NCBI RefSeq assembly: GCF_027066465.1
Contig: NZ_JAMONU010000091.1
Span: forward strand, 1-11,542
Length of the DNA stretch: 11,542 nucleotides
Direction: 5' to 3'
Origin: Thermococcus sp.
GTDB taxonomy: Archaea > Methanobacteriota_B > Thermococci > Thermococcales > Thermococcaceae
In this document: positions 1 to 5,871 of the stretch, piece after piece
Position numbering within the stretch: the first letter of the stretch is position 1
Layout: each line of letters starts with the position of its first letter
Translations under genes and position numbers: made by a program
Notes under the pieces: model-generated
Databases searched by the model: none
Told to the model about the DNA's origin: nothing
What the model saw: only the letters and a program-made list of their open reading frames with translations

Positions 1-1
1 C

Positions 2-862
2 CTTCAGGTTCTCCCCGATTACGCGAAGCTCCCTCAGCTCGCCGTAGAGCTCGTGCTGGGTCATTAGGTAAGCTAAGGTCGTCTCGTGGAGCTTTTTGGA
101 GACCCTGCTCGGGTGTCCGACGCGGACGACCTTCATGCCGGAATCAACCAGCCTCTCGACGAGGTTGTCAACAGCCACGTTGCTCTCTGCAGTGGCCAGA
201 ACCCTGTGCCCCCTCGCCACCTCTTGCCGTATCAGCTCGACGAGTGTCCTCGTCTTTCCAGTCCCGAACGGCCCGTGAATCAGGAAGAAGTCCGGGCTTC
301 CAAGGGCATTCGCTATTGCCCTCCTCTGGCTCGCGTTTAAACTCTTATCAAAGGGCGTGAACTCTACTTCCTCGCCCTCCTCAGGCTTCCTCAGGCCGAG
401 GTAGAGCTCTAAAGCTTTCCTCCCGCTCTCCCGGAGGTTTTCAAGGTTTTCAAGCCAGCGCTTGAAGGTTATGTCATTGGCGTAGAGGTCTATCCTAACG
501 CTTTTCAGCGCCCACTCCGGGACGGTCTCCAAAGCCACTGTTATGAACCGCTTCCCCTTCTCGACGACGGTTCCAACCAAGTCGCTTTTCAGAGGGTCCC
601 TCTTGCTAATCACAACTAAATCGCCGACGCTTATCTCGGTCTTGATTTCCCTCTCGCGCCCGTATCTGACGAGAAAATAGCCGAGCTCCTCGCCGATTAC
701 CTTTCCATTGAGGCCGAGAACGGCCCTTCCAACCTTCTCCCTCTCGCGACCGCTGAGCCGTCTCATCTCGGCTCTCATGGCCTCTATCTCGGCCTTACGC
801 TCCATCTCGATGAGAACCTTTAGCTTGGCGATGAACTTTGAGAGCTTCTCGTTTTCGCTCAT
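2..862 (-). CDS. SF1 DNA/RNA helicase, IGHMBP2/Upf1-like, N-terminal part (cut by window edge)
   Basis: This minus-strand frame opens at the ATG at 862-860 and stays open for 287 codons to the left edge, so the C-terminal half (RecA2 core, motifs IV-VI) is missing from view. The first 45 residues are charged and helical. Residues about 45-115 look like the beta-barrel inserted in IGHMBP2-type helicases. A Q-motif-like stretch (LNASQRRAI, Q179) is followed by a Walker A loop GPFGTGKT (residues 197-204) and a motif Ia-like segment ATAESNVAVDNL (224-235). This order fits superfamily 1B helicases of the archaeal 'putative DNA helicase' family, usually about 650 residues; the exact substrate cannot be told. 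The start is supported by a TATA-like box at 893-902, though the ribosome-binding site is weak (AGGGAAG). It is divergently transcribed from the adjacent toxin-antitoxin pair. Confidence 0.9.
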   Translation of the reverse strand, partial: MSENEKLSKFIAKLKVLIEMERKAEIEAMRAEMRRLSGREREKVGRAVLGLNGKVIGEELGYFLVRYGREREIKTEISVGDLVVISKRDPLKSDLVGTVVEKGKRFITVALETVPEWALKSVRIDLYANDITFKRWLENLENLRESGRKALELYLGLRKPEEGEEVEFTPFDKSLNASQRRAIANALGSPDFFLIHGPFGTGKTRTLVELIRQEVARGHRVLATAESNVAVDNLVERLVDSGMKVVRVGHPSRVSKKLHETTLAYLMTQHELYGELRELRVIGENLK

Positions 863-892
863 TTTTCTTCCCTGCTACGACTAACAACTCTA

Positions 893-902
893 CTTTTAAA
901 AG
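893..902 (-). promoter_or_regulatory. TATA box for the helicase gene
   Basis: The palindromic decamer CTTTTAAAAG lies about 35 nt upstream of the helicase ATG at 862. An archaeal TATA box here would place transcription initiation near 870. Being palindromic, it carries no orientation signal by itself, but a separate TATA-like box at 914-920 better serves the plus-strand gene. Confidence 0.45.
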
Positions 903-913
903 GTTGGGAAACC

Positions 914-920
914 CTTATAT
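914..920 (+). promoter_or_regulatory. TATA box for the RHH-MazF toxin-antitoxin operon
   Basis: CTTATAT at 914-920 is a good Thermococcales TATA element. With typical spacing of about 26 nt it puts the transcript start near 940-945. That would favour translation from the ATG at 954, using AGGTGA at 943-948, over the GTG at 945, using GGAGG at 935-939. Confidence 0.5.
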
Positions 921-944
921 CCTGTCCGACAAATGGAGGCATAG

Positions 945-1223
945 GTGAACGAAATGGTGACGACCGTTAAAGTCTCAGTCCGAATCCCGAAGGGTCTTGC
1001 GGAGAGGATGGACAGGCTCGTTGAAGAGGGCCTGTACTCAAGCAGGAGCGAAGTAATCAAGGACGCGCTCCGTCGCTTTCTTCTCGACGAACGCTTAGAT
1101 GAAGAACTTGAGAGGAGGGCCTATCTGAAGGCCGTCGAGAAGATTCTCAGAGAGGACTGGAAGAGTGAGGCCGACGAGTACTGGGACGAGGCTGGAGGAA
1201 TTCCATATGAGCCCGAGAAATGA
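945..1223 (+). CDS. Ribbon-helix-helix (CopG/ParD-like) antitoxin
   Basis: This 92-residue protein begins with a typical ribbon-helix-helix DNA-binding domain (residues about 5-50). A short beta strand (VKVSVRIP) is followed by two helices, with the SRSEVIKDALRRFL signature of the second helix. The remaining acidic, helical C-terminal tail (about 50-92) is what such antitoxins use to wrap the toxin. The last 17 nt overlap the MazF-like gene downstream, the usual antitoxin-first arrangement, so it probably neutralises that toxin and represses the operon. The start is uncertain. GTG at 945 has GGAGG 5 nt upstream, while ATG at 954 (89 residues) has AGGTGA 5 nt upstream; the inferred transcript start near 940-945 mildly favours 954. 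Confidence 0.88.
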   Translation: MNEMVTTVKVSVRIPKGLAERMDRLVEEGLYSSRSEVIKDALRRFLLDERLDEELERRAYLKAVEKILREDWKSEADEYWDEAGGIPYEPEK

Positions 1224-1575
1224 GCTCCGCCAGTGGGAAGTAGTTCTCGTTGAGTTCCCTTTTGTTGATTTAGTTGGGAGGAAGCTTCGGCCCGCGCTAA
1301 TCGTCTCGAACGACGAACTTAACGGGGTTTCAAACGCCATTATAGCCCTCCAGATAACGTCGAACCTCGGGAGCGGTTTTGCCGAGTACAACGTTTTAAT
1401 AACCGACCGGGACGTTGCTCGCTATTCTGGAACGAGGCCGATAAAGCCGAGCCTTGTGAAGCCCTACGTGGTCTTCACCCTCGATAAAAAGCTCGTGAGA
1501 AAGCGCCTTGGCGTCCTGAAGGAAGAAAAGGTTGCTGAAGTTAAGGAAGGCCTCAGGAGAATCCTTGGCCTTTGA
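1207..1575 (+). CDS. Type II toxin, MazF/PemK-like endoribonuclease
   Basis: The protein is 122 residues, normal for MazF/PemK. Its N-terminal pattern (WEVVLVEFPFVDLVGRKLRP, then ALIVSND) matches the beta1-loop-beta2 core of the family, where the RP-A-hydrophobic-VS segment is the signature. A later stretch, about residues 75-90 (GTRPIKPSLVKPYVVFTLD), matches the family's 'S.vrpdqi.tld' region. MazF proteins are sequence-specific mRNA interferases; the cleavage specificity here cannot be read. I chose ATG 1207 over the longer ATG 1165 frame because GGAGG (1194-1198) sits 8 nt upstream and homology starts directly after it. It overlaps the antitoxin by 17 nt, implying translational coupling. 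Confidence 0.88.
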   Translation: MSPRNELRQWEVVLVEFPFVDLVGRKLRPALIVSNDELNGVSNAIIALQITSNLGSGFAEYNVLITDRDVARYSGTRPIKPSLVKPYVVFTLDKKLVRKRLGVLKEEKVAEVKEGLRRILGL

Positions 1576-1658
1576 GGTCAGCCCATGCGAGTTTCCTCAC
1601 CGCTCGGACGAAACTTCCCTCATCATCCCTGAGATGGTAGAAAGGAGGGGTTAAAAAG
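1576..1658. other. Short intergenic gap between mazF-like gene and the convergent small gene
   Basis: The gap of 83 nt separates the convergent stop codons. It holds an A-run (1653-1657) that is a T-run on the minus strand. It also holds, on the minus strand, an open frame from about 1660 to 1553 that resembles a coding remnant. No hairpin stood out. Confidence 0.4.
1652..1658 (-). terminator. Possible T-run terminator for the small minus-strand gene
   Basis: Directly after the TAG stop at 1661-1659 the minus strand reads CTTTTTAA. A short T-run just past a stop codon is the usual minimal archaeal termination signal. Five Ts is at the weak end, and the same bases could instead be a TATA-like element for a lost minus-strand gene. 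Confidence 0.3.
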
Positions 1659-2004
1659 CTAAGCCCCGTCCGTTTCTATAACCGAGACGATGTCCCTGTA
1701 GAAGGACTTGATTGCCCTGACGTGCCTTTCCTCAACCCTGCCGCAGCAGGCGACGCGCTTGTAAAATTCCTCGAGCTCGTCAAGAAGCCACTCAAGCTGT
1801 CTCTTGGAGCCTTCGCCCAATCCGTTGCCCAAGAGCTTCCCCCTCAGAAACGGCATGACCTCCAAAGGCCGTCCCCAGGCGGCCCAGAAGAGACCTTCCT
1901 TCAAAACCTCAAGCAGTAACTCCTCGGACCTGGCACTAACGAAGGGTTTGGCCCTCCCCCCTTGGTTTCTTTATGGCTTCCCGGATTCCGTAACTCCTCC
2001 TCAT
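1659..2004 (-). pseudogene. Small unrecognised protein gene interrupted by a +1 frameshift in a G6 run
   Basis: An ATG at 2004-2002 has GGTGAT (2014-2009) 4 nt upstream and a TATA-like TAAATATAG at 2043-2035, so a gene clearly starts here. Its frame reads MRRSYGIREAIKKPRG and then stops after 22 codons (TAG 1938-1936). The next minus-strand frame is open from the same point to TAG 1661-1659. Skipping one G in the run of six (1961-1956) fuses the two into a continuous 114-residue protein with normal codon use. The longer part contains a WAAWGRPLE stretch, a helical region (QLEWLLDELEEFYKRV), a Cys-Cys pair and the end SFYRDIVSVIETDGA. I do not recognise the family and see no signal peptide or membrane segment. 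Alternatives are a sequencing error in the homopolymer, a recent pseudogene, programmed frameshifting, or a short 81-residue product from TTG at 1904. Confidence 0.6.
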
Positions 2005-2034
2005 GGCAATCACCGTAAGGCAAACTGCAATGTT

Positions 2035-2043
2035 CTATATTTA
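2035..2043 (-). promoter_or_regulatory. TATA box for the frameshifted small gene
   Basis: On the minus strand TAAATATAG sits 31 nt before the ATG at 2004, with GGTGAT between them. The expected transcript start is near 2013. The box-SD-ATG spacing is standard for this lineage and supports the upstream start over TTG 1904. Confidence 0.5.
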
Positions 2044-2155
2044 TTTTTCGGTGATAACCGCGACAGATTAACAAATTTTTAGACAAAAGAGGGATAAAAA
2101 TCGACATATGTTCAGATTCGTGGGATGACATGCAACGTAAAACCGCTTCGAAATC

Positions 2156-2163
2156 CTTAAAAA
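2156..2163 (+). promoter_or_regulatory. guaB promoter with a 10-bp direct repeat
   Basis: CTTAAAAA at 2156-2163 is the best TATA candidate. It would give a transcript start near 2186 and a leader of about 23 nt carrying GGAGGT (2194-2199), 9 nt before the ATG. The box overlaps a tandem AAATCCTT repeat (2151-2158 and 2161-2168), one helical turn apart. The divergent region 2044-2150 is A/T-rich and shows no gene. Confidence 0.5.
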
Positions 2164-2208
2164 TCCTTGACAGGTTCACGTTAAAAAGGACGGGGAGGTC
2201 CGGCAGAA

Positions 2209-3666
2209 ATGGGAAAGTTTGAACACAAACTTGTTAATGCCCTCAAGGGCTACACATTCGACGACGTTCTTCTCATACCCCAGCCAACCGAGGTCGAGCC
2301 GAAGGACGTTGACGTCTCGACGAGGATTACGCCAAGGATAAGGCTGAACATTCCGATTCTCAGCGCCGCGATGGACACGGTAACGGAGTGGGAGATGGCC
2401 GTCGCAATGGCTAGGGAAGGTGGCTTAGGAGTAATCCACAGGAACATGAGCATAAGCGAACAGGTCGAGCAGGTCAGGAAGGTCAAGAGAGCCGAGCGCT
2501 TCATCGTCGAGGACGTCATCTCGATTTCACCCGATGAGACGATTGACTACGCCCTCTTCCTGATGGAGAAGAACGACATCGACGGCCTGCCCGTCGTCGA
2601 GGATGGGAAAGTTGTCGGCGTCATAAGCAAGAAGGACATAGCAGTCAAGCCCGGAAAGCTCGTGAGGGAAGTAATGACCGATGAGCCGATAACTGTTCCC
2701 GAAAGCGTAACGGCCGAGGAAGCCCTCAACCTGATGTTCGAACACAGGATTGACAGGCTTCCTGTCGTGAACTCTGAAGGGAAGCTCGTTGGTATAATCA
2801 CGATGAGCGATTTGGCGAAGAGGAGAAAGTGGAAAAACGCCGTCAGGGATGAAAACGGTGATTTGGTGGTTGCTGCTGCCGTTGGTCCCTTTGACCTTGA
2901 AAGGGCGAAGGCCCTTGATAGGGCCGGAGCGGACGTCATCGTCATCGATACAGCTCACGCCCACAACCTCAAGGCGATTAAGGCCATGAAGGAGATAAGG
3001 AAAGCGGTCGATGCAGACCTCATCGTCGGAAACATCGCCAACCCGAAGGCCGTCGATGATTTAACCTTCGCCGACGCGGTGAAAGTCGGAATAGGGCCGG
3101 GGAGCATCTGCACGACGAGGGTTGTGGCCGGCGTCGGCGTCCCTCAGGTTACAGCGATAGCGCTCGTCGCCGACAAAGCGAGCGAGTACGGGCTCCACGT
3201 CATCGCTGACGGCGGAATCCGCTACTCCGGCGACATCGTCAAGGCCATAGCGGCCGGGGCCGACGCGGTCATGCTCGGCTCTCTCCTTGCCGGGACGAAA
3301 GAGGCGCCGGGAAAGGAGGTTGTCATCAACGGACGGCGCTACAAGCAGTACCGCGGAATGGGCTCGCTCGGGGCCATGATGAAGGGCGGGGCCGAGAGGT
3401 ACTACCAGAAGGGCCACATGAAGACGAGGAAGTTCGTCCCGGAGGGCGTTGAGGGCGTCGTTCCCTACAAGGGAAGCGTGAGCGACGTTCTCTACCAGCT
3501 CGTTGGTGGCCTGCGCTCCGGAATGGGCTACGTCGGGGCTAAAAACATCGAGGAGCTGAAGGAGAAGGGCGAGTTCGTCATCATAACGCAGGCGGGAGTT
3601 AAGGAGAGCCACCCGCACGACATACTCATAACAAACGAGGCCCCGAACTATCCTCTGGGGAAGTAG
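2209..3666 (+). CDS. guaB: Inosine-5'-monophosphate dehydrogenase
   Basis: IMP dehydrogenase oxidises IMP to XMP with NAD+, the committed step of GMP synthesis in the cytosol. The 485-residue length is standard. The N-terminal barrel segment (FDDVLLIP, LSAAMDTVTEWEMA, GGLGVIHRNMS) is followed by two CBS domains, residues about 95-145 and 150-206, each ending in the V-GI-S/T-K/S-D pattern. The barrel then resumes with the catalytic loop GIGPGSICTTR, where Cys301 is the nucleophile that forms the XMP enzyme intermediate. The IMP-binding segment (ADGGIRYSGDIVKA), the YRGMGSLGAM stretch and the mobile flap with the ERYYQ arginine-tyrosine pair are all present. No damage is visible. ATG 2209 has GGAGGT 9 nt upstream. 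nadB starts 44 nt downstream with its own possible TATA box, so co-transcription is uncertain. Confidence 0.98.
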   Translation: MGKFEHKLVNALKGYTFDDVLLIPQPTEVEPKDVDVSTRITPRIRLNIPILSAAMDTVTEWEMAVAMAREGGLGVIHRNMSISEQVEQVRKVKRAERFIVEDVISISPDETIDYALFLMEKNDIDGLPVVEDGKVVGVISKKDIAVKPGKLVREVMTDEPITVPESVTAEEALNLMFEHRIDRLPVVNSEGKLVGIITMSDLAKRRKWKNAVRDENGDLVVAAAVGPFDLERAKALDRAGADVIVIDTAHAHNLKAIKAMKEIRKAVDADLIVGNIANPKAVDDLTFADAVKVGIGPGSICTTRVVAGVGVPQVTAIALVADKASEYGLHVIADGGIRYSGDIVKAIAAGADAVMLGSLLAGTKEAPGKEVVINGRRYKQYRGMGSLGAMMKGGAERYYQKGHMKTRKFVPEGVEGVVPYKGSVSDVLYQLVGGLRSGMGYVGAKNIEELKEKGEFVIITQAGVKESHPHDILITNEAPNYPLGK

Positions 3667-3672
3667 AAAACC

Positions 3673-3680
3673 GTTTAAGC
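3673..3680 (+). promoter_or_regulatory. Possible nadB TATA box
   Basis: GTTTAAGC lies in the 44-nt guaB-nadB gap, 31 nt before the nadB ATG, with AGGTGG (3701-3706) as the ribosome-binding site. The element is a moderate match only, so nadB may be read from its own promoter, from guaB, or both. Confidence 0.4.
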
Positions 3681-3710
3681 TCTCCCTATCTTCTTCCACC
3701 AGGTGGTTGG

Positions 3711-5108
3711 ATGAAAATTGGAATCGTCGGCGGTGGAATATCTGGCCTAACCTCGGCCATAGCGCTCGCCAAGAGGGGTTTTGAGGTCACTCTCATCGGT
3801 CCCGGAATCAGGAGGAGCAACTCCTACCTCGCTCAAGCTGGAATAGCCTTCCCGGTTCTCGAAGGTGATTCGCTTGAAGCTCACGTTCTCGACACAATCA
3901 AAGCGGGAAAGTACATCAACGACCTCGAGGTCGTTTGGAACGTAATCTCGAAGGGGAGTGAAGCTTATGACTTCCTGCTCTCCCTCGGCCTGAAGTTCGA
4001 GGCGAGCGAGACCGAGGGCGGCCACTCGTTCCACAGGGTTTTCACGATTAAGAACGAGACCGGCAAGCACGTCACGAAGCTCCTCCACCTCCGCGCCAAG
4101 GAGCTGGATGTTCAGTTCATTAGGGGAAAGGCGGATGAGCTCGCGATAAAGAGGGGGAAGGCCTACGGAGTGTTCGTCGAGGGTGAGTTCCTCCGCTTCG
4201 ACGCGACGGTTATCGCGTCCGGCGGATTCTCGGGACTCTTCAGGTTCACTGCCGGCTCTCCCGAGAACACAGGCCTCCTCATCGGCGACGCGCTCATGAA
4301 AGGTGTTCCAGCGAGAGATTTGGAGTTCGTTCAGTTTCACCCCACTGGCTACATCGGAAAGAACGGCGTCTTCCTGATAAGCGAGGCCGTTAGGGGAGCC
4401 GGTGCCAAGCTCGTAACGGACGAGGGAGAGCGCTTCGTGAACGAGCTTTCGACAAGGGACATTGTGGCAAGGGCAATCTACCGCCAGATGCAAACTGGAA
4501 AGAAAGTTTTCCTCGACGCGACTGGAATAGAGAACTTTAAGAAGCGCTTCCCGCAGATATACGCCTTCCTGCGGAAGGACGGGATAGACCCCTCTAAGGA
4601 CCCAATCCCCGTCTCGCCAATAGCCCACTACACGATGGGTGGAATAGCGGTTGACCTCTGGTACAGAACGCCTGTGAAGAACCTCTACGCGATAGGTGAA
4701 GCTTCTTGCAACGGCTTCCACGGGGCGAACAGGTTAGCAAGCAACTCCCTCCTTGAGTGCCTTGTTTCCGGTCTTGAAGTTGCGAGGACGATAGCGAGGG
4801 AAAGGCCGAGGTGTCGGGAAGTTAAGGAGCCGGCCTACCACGGCTACGAGCCGGGGGACGTTGACGCGCTGAGGGAACTGCTCTGGGAAAAAGCCGGAAT
4901 AGTGAGGAGCGCAAAAACCCTCCGGGAGGGCCTCAGGGAGCTTGAGGGAATCGAGACCGACCCGAGGCTGAAACTGCTTGCAAGGGGCGTTCTCGAGTGC
5001 GCACTCGCGAGGGAAGAGAGCAGGGGGAGCCACTACCGCGAGGACTTTCCGGTCATGAGAAAGGCCTTTGAGAGGCCGAGCTTCTTCGATGGGAAGTGCA
5101 GGCTCTGA
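3711..5108 (+). CDS. nadB: L-aspartate oxidase
   Basis: This flavoprotein oxidises L-aspartate to iminoaspartate, the first step of de novo NAD synthesis; in anaerobes fumarate is thought to be the electron acceptor. At 465 residues it is near the usual archaeal length. The N-terminus has the FAD Rossmann motif GGGISGL (Gly7, Gly9, Gly12). Succinate dehydrogenase/fumarate reductase family features follow: VQFHPTGY with His210, the STRDIVARAI segment (about 247-256), HYTMGGI with His306, and the FAD-contacting stretch GEASCNGFHGANRLASNSLL. A shortened helical C-terminal domain closes the protein. Start ATG 3711 has AGGTGG 4 nt upstream. Its pathway partners nadA and nadC lie downstream, but a two-gene toxin-antitoxin pair intervenes. 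NadB rather than aspartate dehydrogenase is favoured by the FAD motif and fumarate-reductase residues. Confidence 0.96.
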   Translation: MKIGIVGGGISGLTSAIALAKRGFEVTLIGPGIRRSNSYLAQAGIAFPVLEGDSLEAHVLDTIKAGKYINDLEVVWNVISKGSEAYDFLLSLGLKFEASETEGGHSFHRVFTIKNETGKHVTKLLHLRAKELDVQFIRGKADELAIKRGKAYGVFVEGEFLRFDATVIASGGFSGLFRFTAGSPENTGLLIGDALMKGVPARDLEFVQFHPTGYIGKNGVFLISEAVRGAGAKLVTDEGERFVNELSTRDIVARAIYRQMQTGKKVFLDATGIENFKKRFPQIYAFLRKDGIDPSKDPIPVSPIAHYTMGGIAVDLWYRTPVKNLYAIGEASCNGFHGANRLASNSLLECLVSGLEVARTIARERPRCREVKEPAYHGYEPGDVDALRELLWEKAGIVRSAKTLREGLRELEGIETDPRLKLLARGVLECALAREESRGSHYREDFPVMRKAFERPSFFDGKCRL

Positions 5109-5115
5109 CCATTCA

Positions 5116-5124
5116 CCTTTTAAA
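5116..5124 (+). promoter_or_regulatory. TATA box for the antitoxin-VapC pair
   Basis: CCTTTTAAA lies 31 nt before the antitoxin ATG at 5155, in the 46-nt gap after nadB. It would start transcription close to 5147, at the GGTGA ribosome-binding site (5146-5150), giving a very short leader. It suggests the pair is expressed on its own as well as by read-through. Confidence 0.5.
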
Positions 5125-5154
5125 TTCTCAAGTCGAAGTTTCGATGGTGAGAAA

Positions 5155-5355
5155 ATGCCTAAGGTGATTGAGGCCGTTTATGAGAACGGTGTTATAAAGC
5201 CCCTCAAACCCCTCTCGCTTCCATCAAAGCGAATAGTAATCTACATCGAAGAGAAAAAGTTCTCTGAGCTTATTGATGAGCTGGAGCTTGAGGCGAGGGA
5301 GAACGTTGATGAAACCCTTGATTCTGTGAGGGGTAGAGATGAGGGTGATTCTTGA
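5155..5355 (+). CDS. DUF104 / AF2212-like antitoxin
   Basis: This 66-residue protein starts with the DUF104 (UPF0165, AF2212-like) pattern: V-IEAVYENGVIKPLKPLSLPS, then R-IVIYIEE. This is a small beta-hairpin domain found next to PIN-domain toxins in archaea. An acidic helix follows (FSELIDELELEARENV), suited to covering the toxin active site. ATG 5155 is preferred over an upstream ATG at 5068 in the same frame because the latter lies inside nadB, whereas 5155 has GGTGA 4 nt upstream and begins exactly where the family does. It overlaps vapC by 17 nt. It probably forms an inhibited complex with the toxin and may autoregulate. Confidence 0.87.
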   Translation: MPKVIEAVYENGVIKPLKPLSLPSKRIVIYIEEKKFSELIDELELEARENVDETLDSVRGRDEGDS

Positions 5356-5812
5356 TACCAGTGTCTTGGCAAAGGCCCTGCTACTCCCTCGGAGAGGTTT
5401 GCCTGAAGATGTTTACCAAAGAGAACTGGAAACACACAGAAAGGCAAGACTCGTTGTTAAACTGTGCGATAATCACGAGGTCTCTCTTCCAAGAGCCGGG
5501 CTCGTTGAAATTGCCAGCGTGCTCAGGAGAAACGGCCACAGAGACGTCATTCCTCAAGTTGTTGAATCCCTTTCGATTTCTTATTCAATAATTGGAGAAG
5601 ACGAGATTTTTGAGGAAGCCCTTGATGTTGCGTCCCTTACTGGAGCTTCTGGATTTGATGCATACTTCATTGCACTGGCAAAGCTAATGGGTGGCCTTCT
5701 AATAACCGACGACATTAAGATGGCAAGACACGCGGAAAGCGTTGGAGTCACCCCACTGCTCCTGAGGGAGACCACAGAAGAACATCTCAGGGATGTCCTG
5801 AGTCCCCCATAA
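5339..5812 (+). CDS. vapC: VapC-family PIN-domain ribonuclease toxin
   Basis: The protein is 157 residues with a complete PIN domain. The four acidic metal-binding positions are visible: Asp6 in VILDTSVL, Glu57 in AGLVEIASVL, Asp107 in GFDAYFIALA, and Asp125 (or Asp124) in LLITDDIKMA. VapC toxins are Mg2+-dependent ribonucleases, often acting on tRNA or rRNA; the target here is unknown. Nothing suggests inactivation. ATG 5339 overlaps the antitoxin by 17 nt with GAGGGGT just upstream. Its sequence is somewhat A/T-richer with less biased codons than nadB and nadA, which hints at separate acquisition. It ends 59 nt before nadA. Confidence 0.9.
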   Translation: MRVILDTSVLAKALLLPRRGLPEDVYQRELETHRKARLVVKLCDNHEVSLPRAGLVEIASVLRRNGHRDVIPQVVESLSISYSIIGEDEIFEEALDVASLTGASGFDAYFIALAKLMGGLLITDDIKMARHAESVGVTPLLLRETTEEHLRDVLSPP

Positions 5813-5830
5813 CCAAAGGTGTCCAAAAAC

Positions 5831-5838
5831 CCTTTTAA
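5831..5838 (+). promoter_or_regulatory. TATA box for nadA-nadC
   Basis: CCTTTTAA in the 59-nt gap after vapC is 33 nt before the nadA ATG. GGGGTG (5862-5867) serves as the ribosome-binding site. This gives nadA-nadC a promoter independent of the toxin-antitoxin pair. Confidence 0.5.
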
Positions 5839-5871
5839 TTCCCCTCTTCTACCCCCGCTGAGGGGTGTGAA

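Noticed and set aside
86..340. Plus-strand open frame opposite the helicase
   Set aside because: The minus strand encodes the Walker A and neighbouring helicase motifs over the same bases.
2050..2056. GTGATA half-site suggesting the glycolytic regulator motif (TATCAC-N5-GTGATA)
   Set aside because: Only one half is present and no matching TATCAC lies 5 nt upstream; guaB is not an expected target.
3747..4721. 324-codon open frame on the minus strand across nadB
   Set aside because: It is antisense to a fully recognisable enzyme, its composition is the mirror of the plus-strand codon bias, and it has no family resemblance. Long antisense frames are common in GC-rich archaeal genes.
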